64,000 nucleotides of DNA from assembly GCA_963920665.1 (NCBI GenBank), contig OY987266.1, positions 26,152,248-26,216,247 on the forward strand, given 5' to 3'. The notes under the pieces are model-generated. The model was not told the DNA's origin, did not search any database, and saw only the letters and a program-made list of their open reading frames with translations. Below, piece after piece: positions 1-12,013 of the stretch. The position numbers and the translations under genes were made by a program. This DNA is from Straminergon stramineum (taxonomy: Eukaryota; Streptophyta; Bryopsida; Hypnales; Calliergonaceae). The first letter of the stretch is position 1, and each line of letters opens with the position of its first letter.

Positions 1-883
1 TAATCCGAAAAACCCGGAGATATAATCTGAACATTTTCTCATTGACGTTGAGCATTGTCCTACAATGAACTATGAAAACAAAGCTTCACGGAACATGCAA
101 ATTTACAACTGAAAATATTATCAAATGAAGAAGAGACAACTGAAGTCCATAGCATATACAACTCATTGACAATAAAGAAATGATTGGTAATATATAAGCC
201 TACAATGAGTGCATTCTATTGGAAGGGCTACATTCAAGCAAGCGGAGAGATCTAAATGGCTATCCACGAATGCTTTGCAACAAAACCCCTAGTCGAAGAA
301 GGCAAAAACATACAACGAAACACTAACTGAACTGCTGAAACACTTCGCAAGGCGTAACAATACAAGTCGAATGAAGAGCGCAAGAAAGAAATGGACACCA
401 ACGTCGACAGAAATGAGGACTAAGCTCAAAAGAGGTGTTTGCAAATGGGATGGTGACTTCAGAGAGAGTGTCACAACTACTTGCGCGGGAACAAAAGAGC
501 GCCAGAACATCATGCATTCTCAACCACGCACTTTTCAATTTTGAAAAAACCTGGAATCACGATAGTAAACGACATGGAATGTTGAATTCAGAATATGGGC
601 CCACGAAAATTACGGCCTCATCTAGTTCAAAGGGTTTCCTGTCATAATGACTTGTTGACTTCTGAAGACTATCGTGGCTGCATGCCAATCGCAATGTTAA
701 CCTTCACCTACTCTTTCCAATTCGGGTTTGAAGTCCCTTGACCAAAAATGACAGATTCCGCAACTATAAAGTTTGAACAGTAGTCGCAGTTAATTGGTTA
801 TTTCATGCAGTTTCCTATTTTAGCACCAACAGAGGGATTCGGGTTATTTCAAGAATAGTGGACTTTGATTGCTTAAGTTGTCA
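1..883. other. AT-rich intergenic DNA, no gene seen
   Basis: Only short chance reading frames occur here. I see no domain, splice-bounded exon, RNA gene or repeat that I can support. Confidence 0.6.
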
Positions 884-1095
884 AATTCTTGTGTGGTAGG
901 AATGTTTTATTCTTCGTAACGGAAAATAGAAAGTGAACCTATACATATAATAATGAATGTGGAATGCTCCTTGGATTCCACTTTCTCCCAATTTTTGTCT
1001 GGTAGGAATGTCTTATTGTGCGCAACAGAAAATAGAAAGTCAACCTACACATATAATAATGAATGAGGAATGTTCCTTGGATTCCACTTTCTCCA
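884..1095. repeat. Tandem duplication, two units of about 105 bp
   Basis: A unit beginning with a TTGTGTGGTAGGAATG-like stretch and ending in TTGGATTCCACTTTCTCC is present twice in a row, the second copy starting near 990. The copies differ by scattered substitutions, so the duplication is not very recent. No coding content is evident. Confidence 0.85.
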
Positions 1096-1117
1096 ATGCA
1101 AATTTGTGTTCATTCAG

Positions 1118-1189
1118 TTTAGGGTGGGTTGAGGGTTGAGGGTTTAAGGGTTGAGGGTTTGGGTTTTTAGGGTTAAAGGGTTTAGGGTC
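1118..1189. repeat. Interstitial plant-type telomere-like tract
   Basis: The tract is a run of degenerate TTTAGGG/TTGAGGG units on the plus strand. TTTAGGG is the usual land-plant telomere unit, so this supports a plant origin. It is interstitial and decayed, so it is not a functional telomere; it may mark an old repair or insertion event. Confidence 0.7.
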
Positions 1190-1989
1190 TACATGAACAT
1201 ATTTCAATGTCTGAGTTTGAAGAATATGAAAAACAAAAGTTTCATATTTGGGGCCTCCTAATTGTTTCATGAATGGTCTAAGCACCATAGAGTTTTCTAA
1301 GAAATATGAATGCTATCCTAATCCTCCAGAATTTGGAACTTCTATGTCAAATTCCTTCCTAAAAAGAAAATGTGTCAACTACTTTATTCTTTCGAATGGT
1401 AGTAAGTATTAAATACAACATGTACTTTCATTAACTTCTTATGAATTTATAAAATGATCTAAATACTTCTAGAACTAAAATAGGTAGAAGAACTTTTCCT
1501 GTAAACTCAATACATGTTCTGTAGATATGTACTTCCATTACATGATAAAAATTAATGCTAGAATTATGAATTAATTTCTTAGATCTATTCTATAAACTCA
1601 TTGGTTGATTAAATTAGCCTTTTCAGGGTTCAAAATTTGCTCTAAATGCTTATATGCTTCAATAGAAATATAAATTTAATCTCCTAAAACATTTAGAAAT
1701 TCCTTCTGTATGCATTATTGTGAAAATAGGAAATCATAGGTTCTTAAATGCTTTTAATGTGTTTTGTAACTTTACTCCCGTCCTATACTTCAAGGAAATC
1801 TAATTGTAGTAGCCACAAAATTGGTGATTATGATGATATACATAAAAAAAATAAATGGACGAGTTCCTGTTGTAGAGCAATGTTGTAGAGAAAATTTGAT
1901 TAGGGTCTACATGAACATGCTACTATTGTATTCTTTTTTTTTACAACTAACAAAAAAAACCAATAAAATATTCCACTTGTTCTTATGTA
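1190..1989. other. AT-rich DNA, nothing recognised
   Basis: Non-coding in appearance. No motif or domain could be supported. Confidence 0.5.
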
Positions 1990-2750
1990 AGGGTTTTAAT
2001 CTAATGATAGAAGTCATAAAATTCATAAGGGCAACTATATGACCTCATGCAATGTACATACTCTTAAACATCAGGGATTCATGAACACATTAAATTGGGT
2101 TTACGCTTTACGCTTTTTTATTTTTATTTTTATTACATTGACAGTATAATGTGATTCATTGGAATGAATTCCCCATTTTTAAGTGACTTCCTTTCATTTG
2201 GAGTTCGATTTCCTTCGTTTACAATAAGTTACTGCTCTTACTATAGTTTCATCCATCCATTTCATTTTTTTGGCAATTAAAAATTAATTTCTTTTTCAAA
2301 GGAGAATGCTTTAAATTGTGAGATGCTTCAAATGACTAGAATGATTGAATGAGACTCATACATTAGGAAAAGTTGTGCAAATTGAAGTGCAACATTCACA
2401 TGAATAGTGGCGCTTTGAGTCTATTGTAAAGAAAGAATATTTTATACTTCTTGAAATTAAAAGCACTTCACGGTGATAAAAAAAACGGAATAGTAAACTA
2501 CGAATGATGTGGAAATTAGAGGTTTAGGAGCTAATGAAATGCATGCATTTTTTTTTTATAATTGTAGAAAAACAAAGTAAAGCATGTACCCAAAGTGTGT
2601 TGAACTTTACTCTTCAAATTGAACTCTTCCTTCAAAAATCCTTGAAGTAAAGAACTTTTGGTGGTTGAAAAAATGAAGTTTGAAATAAAGGAAAGATTTA
2701 AGCTATAATAGAACACGTTTTTGCATAAGTCATTCTAATGATCTTTTTTT
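1990..2750 (+). repeat. Left copy of an old direct repeat
   Basis: This stretch aligns in the same order with 4080-4590. Shared landmarks are a GTCATA(A/G)AATTCATA block, a GACC(T/C)CAT(G/A)CAATGT block, a TAGTTTCATCCATCCATT-like block and a GGAGAATGCT(T/C)TAAATT block. The spacing of about 2.1 kb shrinks through indels. It could be a decayed LTR pair or a segmental duplication; no retroviral-type coding lies between. Confidence 0.6.
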
Positions 2751-4079
2751 AATATAATGCTAACTAGAAAAATTTTCTATGACAAATTTGATGTAATATG
2801 AAGAACTATAATTCCAAAGTAAACCAGAAAAATTTACCTAGAACCCTTTGATGTAGTTTAAATAATCCTATTTCCTAAAGTCATGAAATGAGCAATGTTT
2901 TTGGACCATAAACCCTAAAAATTATTATGCAATGATCAATTGAGGATTAAAATGAAGTTGTGAGATCAATGCAATTGTATTGCCATGATTCATAACATTC
3001 CAAGTACTTTCATAATCATTATAATGTAACAGTCATATTAACAAGTGGTATGATCATTGCAATTGGATGATAATTGGGCTTTGATCATTGCAATTGACTT
3101 GATGATGAGTGGTACCAATTGCCTTTCTTGTCCTAATTTTGATTTTTCATATGCATTAGTACAACTCATATAAGTTTCATAGCTCTTATAAATTAGTTTG
3201 TTGTTCTCCACATGGCAGGAACATGAACAACTTTCAATTGTGGTGGAAATATATGAGGCTTATATGCACACAAGAATTTTTTAATTTAAAATAAATTAAA
3301 ATTAAAATATTTATCAGTAATTAGTGAAAATTAGACACTATTCTACATTCATAATGTTGGATTTCAATTGGCAGAGACGTGTCAAAACTTTGATCTTTTT
3401 TTATTAATGACATTGTTTGTTTTTTTAGAACTTCAACTGAGTGACCATTTTATTGGTGCCAAATCCTCTTTAATTTTAGAAAGTTGAGGGTTTAGGGAGA
3501 AAATCCTTTCCAAGTTCTCTATAATCCCATATTGAAGAAGTTGTCCATTCTATGATAGTATTACGAGAACTTCATGGAAATCAAGCCTACATAAACGTAG
3601 TCTATTGTAAAAAATCCTACAATTCACGAAATTGAACACCAAACATTTACAAATAGAATCACATCTTTTAAATTCTTAACCCAAAATTGAATTTACAAGT
3701 GCCTAAGAAATTGGCATGTGACTTTTTTAAAATGAGATCATGTAAGGCCTTACACCATCAAACGAATTTATGAACAAAACAATTATCCAAGGGTTTAGGG
3801 TTTAAAAGGACCACACATTCATAAAGAGAACCTTGTCATCTCAATTTATTTTAAAAACTCATGCTACAAGTTGGAAAAAATATGGAAATGTTTCTATAAA
3901 AATCAAAGACCTACATGTAAAAGCATTTCAGAAGTGGACTCGCAATTCATACCTTATTTCAAAGACATTGGCATGTACACTTCTTGTATGCCTTTAGGGT
4001 TGTTGTACAAATGAAAGAACATGATTCGATCATGGTTTATTTAGTGTGGTCTTTGAAAAATACATGGATTGTATTAGAT
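2751..4079. other. AT-rich DNA between two direct repeats
   Basis: I see no reading frame, primer site or domain that would make this the interior of a recognisable retroelement. Confidence 0.5.
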
Positions 4080-4590
4080 TTTTAATCAAATAACAAACGT
4101 CATAGAATTCATATAGATAACTTTATGACCCCATACAATGTGCATATTTGTAAGCATCAAGATTCATAAGCATATTACACAGAATTCATGATTAATTTTA
4201 TGCTTTATTTTTTTGGATTGTATTACATCCAGAAGTTTATGTGCTTAAGTGGAATGGATCCCACATTTTTTAAGTGTTTAGGTTCAATGTGGGGTTACAT
4301 TTCATGCATATCAAATAGGTTATTCCTCTTACTGTAGTTTCATGCATTCATTGCATTTTTTTAACTAAAAGAAATTATTATTTTTTAGGTGGGGAGAATG
4401 CTCTAAATTATGAGATGATTAAAATGACTTCAAAGATTTAATGAGTCTCTTGTAATTATTTTTTGAACTTTACCCAACTTCTTAAAGTAAGGAACTTTCA
4501 CAGGTGAGAAAAATATAGTTGGAAATAAAATAAAGAACTAAGTTACAATAGTTCAGAACTATACATAAATCATGCTAATTTTTCTGAAAT
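4080..4590 (+). repeat. Right copy of an old direct repeat
   Basis: The partner is 1990-2750. The copies share block order but are heavily diverged and differ in length, so the duplication is ancient. Confidence 0.6.
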
Positions 4591-6430
4591 ACTTTGTTAA
4601 CCGAATTATCATTGCATTTGAGAAAAAAAAATGAAATACTTGTGGGAAAGGGTCTTTAAAAAATAAAAATATAAAATTCCAATCATGTGAATTTCATGAC
4701 TTCTCAATATTGATGGAGCAACAATTGTGGGTTATTTTTAAAAACTCTCTTCACAGTATAGTTCAAAAATCTATAGCATTGAGCAATTCAACATGGAATG
4801 TCTTTGTATCTTTTAAATAATTAGAAGTACTACATTTCATCTATCATTCCAAATTCATGAAATTTATATAAATGACTTTCCATTGTTGACATCTTGAGAA
4901 TATAGTACATTAATTGGTTAATTTTTTCCTTGCTTTCATCCTATTATGAAATTAATTATAAAATCAATTTCGTATTGTGAAGAATCATTTAAAGGTCTTT
5001 CCCTTATTTTCATGACAACTTCTACGTTCTTTTCTTCATTCATAAACAAAATCAATATCATGCCTTCCTATAGTTGAGATATTTAAATATAATGCACAAT
5101 TCAGGGGGTTTAGACTAATTTGATATTCTAACAATAGTTACAGCATCAATAAAACATGTGACGTTGTTCATTTAAGAAATATTTATCATGCAAAATTGTT
5201 ATAATCTATTGATTCAATTGGCCATTTTTTATACAATTAATTCAATTACTGGATTTAATGCTACCTACACTAACCTGGCTTTCATGTAAAATTTAAAATA
5301 ACAATTAATTGAGTGAAGTACTCTCAACAAAAAGTTGCTATCAACAACTTTTAGATCACATGGTTACACTCGTGTCTACCATTATATTTGTGTCCACTCC
5401 TTTCACTAATATTTTTACCTGAAAAATATGATGGAAAAATTGAGCACTCTTTATAGGTTATGTTCTGCATCAAATATTTGAAAATTCTTGAAAATTCTTT
5501 TGCCTATGTAGATTTCAAAATATATAAATTTCTCTCTTTTGACTTTTAATTCTTTAATATGTTTTATATAATGAATTTAGTTTTAGGTGAATTATACTTC
5601 TACTTTAAAAATTATTCCGTTCTGATATTAGTCTTCAATGGGAGAACCATTGTCTACAACACTTTGATCTATAATGTATACGTACATTTTTTTAGAATTG
5701 CATTGATTATGTCAACCAATGAAGAAAAGGAATAATTACCATGGTCACTAGCCAAAAAGACAAGGATGTTTTCAATCCAAAGGTTTAGGGCATTTCTCTA
5801 TCTAGTGGGACACAAGTGCAACGATTAATCATTATAGTTTCTTTTTGTCCAATTGGGAGGTCTTTTGTAGAAGTTAGTATAGAACAAAATGTTTGCACTA
5901 TTTCATAAGTCATTGATTGACATGGTAAAGAAGAAAATAATTTGCATGGCACTAGTGTGTACTTAAACAAATGAAGAGTAAATGACTCATTTTGAATCCC
6001 TCTTAAGATATTGAGGGATGTAACTATGCATTGAACATGGAATTGCATGTGAGTAAGGTTTTGGATATTAAGTGATATGAACCTTCAAGACTAACCGAAA
6101 TTACCTACAAAAAACACTGGGCTGGTGACCATGAAAATCAACCATTCTAAAACCGTGTGACATTATGCACTTTACAAGAACCAGAAATATTCATTGGGAG
6201 TCAAACTACTGTAGAAGATCTTTCCCTACCATTCCAAATTTCGATGACGAATAGTTGCAATTGTTTCCTACAAAGGAGAATTCCTTATCATTCATCGAAT
6301 AGTAATCGTCTACTGCATTGATGAGGGCTTCAATTAGGGCTAGGAGAGACTTCGGTGAGATGAGAGGCTATTGGTATTAGGATGAAGACCCAGGTGGAAG
6401 GGGAGGGGCGGGTATGTGGATGAAGACCAA
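4591..6430. other. AT-rich DNA, no gene seen
   Basis: Only chance frames occur, including an 87-codon minus-strand frame near 5.8-6.0 kb with no family resemblance. No structured feature is supported. Confidence 0.5.
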
Positions 6431-6571
6431 GTAGGCAGTCCCGGGTATAGGGAAGGGTCCGGGTACCAGTAAGAATACCATTGTATACGGACCCGGGTAC
6501 AAAGGAAGGGTCCGGGTATCAGTAAGATACCACTGCACACGGACCCGGATACCAGGGAAGGGTCCGGGTAT
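6431..6571. repeat. GC-rich tandem with inverted GGGTCCGGGTA motifs
   Basis: A unit of about 52 bp carries GGGTCCGGGTA at one end and the inverted GGACCCGG(G/A)TAC about 30 bp later. It is repeated about 2.5 times in otherwise AT-rich DNA. Each unit could fold or bind a dimeric protein. It lies just upstream of a CT/GT-rich leader-like region and resembles the palindrome clusters further right, but the word itself is different. Confidence 0.75.
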
Positions 6572-7110
6572 GGGCAGAACCTCCATCGTCGGGGTGCTAG
6601 GGTTTGGTGCGCCTGTTTTTTCGAGTTTGCTACGCCTGTGTTTTGAGTTTTGTGCGTGTGTTTTGAGTTCTGTGCGCCTGTGTTTTGTGGTTTCTTCTTG
6701 CGAGTTCTGTGTTTTCAGTTTCCATATCGTCTGGAAGTTCCTGCATCGTGGGCGTGCGATCTCCGTTCCTCGAGAGTCTTTGTGAGTGGACCCTAAACCT
6801 CGTCATGTACAGCTCTCCGTCTCTGTGATTTCTCTGTGCGGTTTCATTGTTTGCACTTTGTCGGAGCGCTTCGTTTTCTCTGTGTGTGAGTGAGTGCTTC
6901 CACCTAGTTGGGGCGTGCTCTCCGTGTTCACTGTTTCCGTGTGGAGTTTTTTGGTTTGGACGTTGTCGGGAGCGCTTCATTTTCTGCTTCCTTCATGTTC
7001 GTGACTCTCCGTGTAATCCAGCACTTGAAAAGTTGGATTTTCCGGAATTTCAATGTTTCATACTTGTTTGTTATGTGAGTGTGTTTGTAGTCACATGTGC
7101 ATTGTAAAGA
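6572..7110 (+). other. GC-richer CT/GT-rich leader-like region
   Basis: Composition changes sharply from the flanks. There are internal near-repeats: GTTTTGAGTTYTGTGCG repeated about every 20-30 bp near 6.6-6.7 kb, and GTCGGAGCGCTTCRTTTTC appearing twice about 115 bp apart near 6.86 and 6.97 kb. Pyrimidine-rich sequence of this kind is common in plant 5' leaders. I infer a promoter or untranslated leader, possibly of Element A, but no start site or TATA box is certain. Long frames on both strands here look compositional. Confidence 0.4.
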
Positions 7111-8003
7111 CCTGAGTTTCCACTAAACCGCTGGAGGTTCTAGCATGTCTAGGTTCCCTGTCTGTTCAGCTTCGTGTTCCAAATTGTCATTGCCTGTTTC
7201 GTAGACTGTACAGATTCTTGGCGGGCGTCACAGAAGCGGAGCTTTGAGCTTTAGGGATTGTGGGCATCATGCAATTGTAGAATTTGTCAATTGAACGCTG
7301 TAAGTTCTGTTACCTTTTAGTAGTTCTTATAATATGTGGTATCCTATTCAGTTCGTGTTATATTGGTTTGAATTCTGTGTTATACCGTGACTGTTTTCTT
7401 GTGTTGCATGTGATCTCATTCTTCTCTACGGCGCTGTAGGATTCATTCTTTGGTATGAATATAAGCATTCTAGGTTTTCTAAAGTTCATTTATCAGTATG
7501 TTTGCATAAATTAGATTTACAGCCCTAATTTCTACTGTGTGCCTTCAATTTCATGTTGGACAGTAGGGTTAAGCAACATTGGGGTTTAAGGTTTCACTTT
7601 GAGGTTTTGGGATGACATGTTCAGAAATGTTGTTTTCAGGTATTGCTTGAATTGTGATTTCATTGGTGCAAAGATCACGCTGTGCTGTCGAAGATTGTGC
7701 ACCCTTTTTTTTCCAAGTAAGTCTCCAAAGCTTTCCAATTACATATGTTGCGATTCCGTATTGAGAGATCCACATGTTTTTGTAGTGGGAGGGTTGGAGT
7801 AGCAGGTTTAGGGTCAAGAATATGCGTTTGTAGATTGCATAACAATGAACTGAGTAGGATTTCGAAACCATGAAACGTAACCCTAATTTTTTTGGTCTTC
7901 CGAAATTAGCGCTAAGTTCCAGTGCAATTGAATGCTAGTGTAGTCAGCCCTGTCCACGATCAAAGGTTTTCGATGTTTTTATCATTGGTAAACATCCATA
8001 TGA
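7111..8003. other. AT-rich DNA between leader-like region and Element A
   Basis: No exon can be supported. It may include untranslated exons or introns of the Element A transcript, but splice sites here are ambiguous. Confidence 0.4.
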
Positions 8004-8879
8004 CACTTTAGCTCGGTTCGAGCTAAAGTGACATGTACAAAGGCCTTCGAATACCAGTAACAAATTCAAGAAGTAGTAAGAGGGCCTTCAATTCCAATCA
8101 TGTGAATCTGTAAATTTATATACATTTCAACCGAAATGATAAATATCCATAGACCTGAACATAAAAATGGTTAAGAAAACCTTCATGTCATACGCACTTA
8201 TAACATGAAGGTAAGCTAACAATGTTAAATATATCCTGAAATAACATCCTACCATGCAGTTTAGCTCGACTCGAGCTAAATTGCATGGGTGCATGAATAC
8301 TCGCCATTTAATTCAACAATATCCTGAGTGCAGTTGAAGTTTAGAGAATAATCAAACGAGGAAATTCTCAGACCACACCTTAGCTCATATAAGAAAACAA
8401 TAATAAAGTTTTAGATATTTTAACTTAGTTTGAGATGAACTATAAAGATTTGCGAACAAGAAATGGATTCAATACACCAGAAAGAAGCAGATACAAATAT
8501 AATTAACATGACGAATATATCATGTAGGAAAAACTACGCAGAGATCTTCAAATTGTTTTTTAGGAATCCTTGACCTGTAGCCTTTGTCGATTTAGCTCGG
8601 GTCGAGCTAAACAGACATCATAAGTCTTAAGAAACGATGGACAAATGTCTTCAAACGCACCCAATACATCTTCCAACAGCGTCTGCGAAGCCTAAGCATT
8701 ATTGTTTCACTAACACCCTCAATTAGATCATATGAACTCTGCTCATGCCGCATGACATTTCTCTGAGGTTTAATTGATTTCGATAATGCATGGTAAACTA
8801 TATAGAGTTTCCGCAGCTACAATAACAGAGCAATAAAATTGACTTACCACATGTCTAATCAGCTCGAATCGAGTTGAAT
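8004..8879. repeat. Element A palindromes, 5' cluster (4 sites)
   Basis: The sites are 8004-8030 (12-bp arms around GTT), 8252-8288 (18-bp arms with one mismatch), 8591-8611 (9-bp arms around GGT) and 8859-8879 (degenerate). The common arms are TTTAGCTCG and CGAGCTAAA. At the first two sites the symmetry continues beyond the shared core into sequence private to that copy (CAC/GTG and CCATGCA/TGCATGG). All lie upstream of the first recognisable exon. Confidence 0.9.
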
Positions 8880-8910
8880 ATGCACATCATTTAATTGGAT
8901 TTTCTCTTGT

Positions 8911-10365
8911 AGGATGGAAGAACAAATTGCAAGCTTGGAGCAATACTTCCGACGGTGTGAAAACCAGAACCCAGTAGATAACAATGCAGAAGACATGATG
9001 CTCAGTGATGGAGAGGTCTAGGAGTTCAAAGACCCAGACAAAGTTGAGAGCTGGAGTTTCCAGATCATCCCCTTTGTGAACGACACGTCCTTTTCATACA
9101 AGTTCAAGAACTCCAGTGTCTACATTCAACTCTCCTTCGAAGAGAAAGTGAAGGACGTCGAAGCGGACGCTCATCCAATGATCAAGATCAAGTGCATGAC
9201 AGCGGTCCCAGAGATTCCAAGAGAGCAACAGTATCACTTTACGGTCGTCCTTGATTCTGCTCTCATTCCCTTCAATTTGACTCCTTTCCTCAAAAGTCTT
9301 GAGACTTCTGTTTTCGTGGATGAGGTGAAGGAGCTGGAGAAGAAACTAGATAACAACGAGTGGCATAATAAGGATGGCACACCAATTAATTGGAGGCGCC
9401 TTGTTGCCAAGCTTCGTTTCATGTTTACTGATTTGAGCACATTGAAAGGGAAGTTGGAGTTGCGGAACGAGTTGACAAAAGCTCGCTCCGTGTCGTTAAA
9501 CACAGGTACCCCTGGTGGGAGTGTAAGCTCCAAGCGTAACTCAGTAATTGAAACCGGGTCAGGCAAAGGGAAAAGAGCCAGTCAAAAACAAGTAAAAACT
9601 CCTATTAAGAAGCAAGGGAGAAAATCTGGCGCTTCTGCATCAACCCAAATTATGCCGGCCAAATCCACAGAGGTTTCGGAAATAGATGAGGGAAGTTATG
9701 TGGATGAAATGCAGAAGGTTCCTCACTCTCGGAAAACAGAGAAGAAACTAGACTTCAAGTCGGTTAGTGAGGTTTATCAAAGATTTTGGAGTACCTACGA
9801 AGACGCATACGTGTTTCCGGTCAGTCAGAAGAAAGAGATCGACATCTCTAAACTTATTGCTGCGCCGTCAACATTCAATATACGGTCCAAAGAGAACCGA
9901 ATTGTTGATGACATGGTCAACTGGCTTTTAAATGTTCCTGACAAGACTAACAAGCAAACACTTTGCGTTATGCCTGTGGGTCACGCGGAGAAGCCCACTA
10001 CATGGGAGGCCATCCAGGATGGCCAATTTTACATTATTAATGGGCAGCATAGCATGGAAGCCAGCAAGTGGATATTGGACGACGCCAACGGTATAAATGA
10101 AGAAACGAAAAAGCATTTCCGGAAGTGGGATTGTTTTATTGTGTGGTCGGCGGACGATGATAAATTGCGAAATATATCTGCCTACTACAACCGAACAAAT
10201 CACTTCGTGGCGACGCAACCTTCTTGGGCAACAAACATTTTGGGAGCCCGTTCAGTATGGGAGGCCATGGGTCAGCCCAAAAATCCGAAGGAGGTCTCAT
10301 CCGTGGGGACTACATCAAGTATGAGACGGACGGTAGAGAACTTTCGCAATAGAGATAAATTTAAT
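8911..10365 (+). pseudogene. Element A exon 1: ParB-like (NGQH) domain protein, broken
   Basis: The exon starts after a TCTCTTGTAG acceptor; the first ATG is at 8914 and the frame runs to a GTAAGT donor at 10366. The only break is a TAG at 9019-9021. Residues in the middle are basic and low-complexity (about 9.5-9.7 kb). The C-terminal part contains FYIINGQHSMEASKWIL, which resembles the (D/N)GQH-x5-A signature of the ParB/sulfiredoxin and DGQHR folds, followed by a WDCFIVW strand and a YYNRTNH segment. In prokaryotes and phages such domains are often fused or linked to DNA methyltransferases, which fits the next exon. The ParB assignment rests on one motif and predicted fold, so it is moderate. 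The stop is probably a decayed CAG codon. Confidence 0.6.
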
Positions 10366-10423
10366 GTAAGTATTCGAGGTCGATAGAACTTATCTTCTCT
10401 TTTCTTTATGGTTCCTACTGTGA

Positions 10424-10444
10424 TTTAGCTCGATTCGAGCTAAA
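10424..10444. repeat. Element A palindrome in intron 1
   Basis: TTTAGCTCG, ATT, CGAGCTAAA lies in the 119-bp intron between the GTAAGT donor at 10366 and the TTAG acceptor at 10481-10484. It is the only structured feature in that intron. Confidence 0.9.
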
Positions 10445-10484
10445 TTGATCAAGTCTAACATTGTGCCTTGCATGAATTCTTTAG

Positions 10485-11827
10485 GAATTTGAGAAGGCGG
10501 TTTACATACGATTTTCTATGATCGATGTAAATAAAAACTTGAAGTTGTCCAAGACCAAGGACAAGGAGGAAAAGCTGAAGCTCACAAACGAACTGAAGCT
10601 AATCACCGCACCAGACGATGTCTATAATCTCTGGAAGGACGTCATCACGGCTGCAGCGCATGGAGAGCTCTTCAATCCTAACACCGACAAGTTGTTTAAT
10701 GCTCGAGCGGATTGGAACCCAAAGAACTGCATGCTCAGTCGTGAATTCTTCAAGTTCTTGGGAATCTGAGCTACGACGAGCTGGCAAAACTTGCCAACCA
10801 TATTCTGAACCAAACGGGTGAGAAGCGGAAACATTGTTATCCGAAGGTGACAATTAAGGCCATAACGTCGGTGCTTGATAGTTGCTACACGACCAAGGAA
10901 TGGGCGGAAAGGCGGAAACGAAAACATCTGGTGAAGAAAGAGCTTCACCAGATCAATCCTGAGCTGGGTTTGATGAACGCTAAGAACGAGATCATTGTAG
11001 AAAATTGGAAGGCGTTCAAGAAGGAACGAATGTTTTCGAGAGCCACCATGGACGTCCTCCTCGACCGGCCAGGGGAGAGATACTTCAGTGAAGCCAAGAT
11101 GGTCAGATCGAGGAACAAAACATGTGCCCAGTTATCGAAAGAAGCATTCGCTTTCTTCCAAGTGTTCTTAGAGCACAAGCAGAAGTTCGTGAAGCCAACA
11201 GCAAGTGGTCACTACAAGACTTACGACGAGAACAACAACCGTCACTCTGAGTGGCCGTCGGGTGCTTGGAAGACGGAAACCACGAAGCGAATGGGACTTG
11301 GAGTGGTAGACTTTCGTACACTGCCGGGGATCGGGAAGAAAGAGAAGTCCACTGTGGACAACCCATATTTTGTTGAGGTCATAAGCTCAATGTTCAAGAA
11401 AGAGCCCAAAATTGAAGACCTCTCTTCTTGGCTGTTCATTTGCGTTGACGAAAAGGAACAAGCGCAGGTTCTAAGATATATAGAAACCAATAAGGTTCTG
11501 GACTCCTACAGCATTGAGTATGCCGATTATTATGCGGGGAAGAATGATCGGCTTGGGGATGTAGCGGCAGCTAGGACACCTAAAAAGGTCATTCTCATAT
11601 TCTTGCAGAACTCGGAGAATCCTGTGTAGGTCAAAATTCCTAAAGAGTTTCAGTGTCCAGAAACAGCTAGATACATGAAGGCGCGTGCATATAGTGAGCT
11701 CGAGTATCGGATGAACAATCTAGAGCTGCGGATGGAGTTTTACTTGTGGCTTATCAAGACGTTTTGTACACCGGGCATGTGTGTATTCTCGGCATTTGCC
11801 GGCGGAAAGCTCACCTGCGCTGCCATA
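10485..11827 (+). pseudogene. Element A exon 2: DNA methyltransferase-like region, frameshifted
   Basis: Exon 2 joins exon 1 in phase (codon AAT then GAA). Coding similarity jumps frame near 10758-10763: the upstream frame stops at 10767-10769, while the same protein continues one base over as NLSYDELAKLANHILNQTG. A TAG at 11627-11629 then interrupts the second frame. The order of motifs resembles beta-type N4/N6 amino-methyltransferases: a DNPYF segment (about 11357), a WLFICVDEKEQAQVL strand-helix, an AARTPKKVILIF stretch, and near the end CVFSAFAGGKLTCAAI, similar to the SAM-binding FxGxG motif. The catalytic (D/N)PP(Y/W) motif is not clear, so activity is doubtful even before the breaks. 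The exon ends at a GTAAGC donor. Confidence 0.5.
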
Positions 11828-11846
11828 GTAAGCCACATTATACCAC

Positions 11847-11958
11847 TTTAGCTCGATTCGAGCTGAACTGCAGTTCAAGAAAATTCTAGTAATAGAGCTT
11901 GTTAGTATGTTTCTTTATATTCAGAGGAGCATGTACTTTCAACTCGGGTCGAGCTGAA
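11847..11958. repeat. Element A palindromes in intron 2 (pair)
   Basis: The sites are 11847-11867 (TTTAGCTCG, ATT, CGAGCTGAA) and 11938-11958 (TTCAACTCG, GGT, CGAGCTGAA). Both lie between the donor at 11828 and the likely TAG acceptor at 12011-12013. The second has matched changes in parts of both arms. Confidence 0.85.
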
Positions 11959-12013
11959 TAGCGTAGATGGTTTTCTAATTCATGCACTCCTTTCATGCAA
12001 ATGACTTCTGTAG

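Noticed and set aside
1990..4590. Confident LTR retrotransposon
   Set aside because: The direct repeats are real but diverged, without TG/CA ends, target duplication or internal coding.
6630..6980. 116-codon minus-strand frame
   Set aside because: It lies in a low-complexity CT/GT leader-like region with internal repeats; composition explains the open frame and the peptide resembles nothing.
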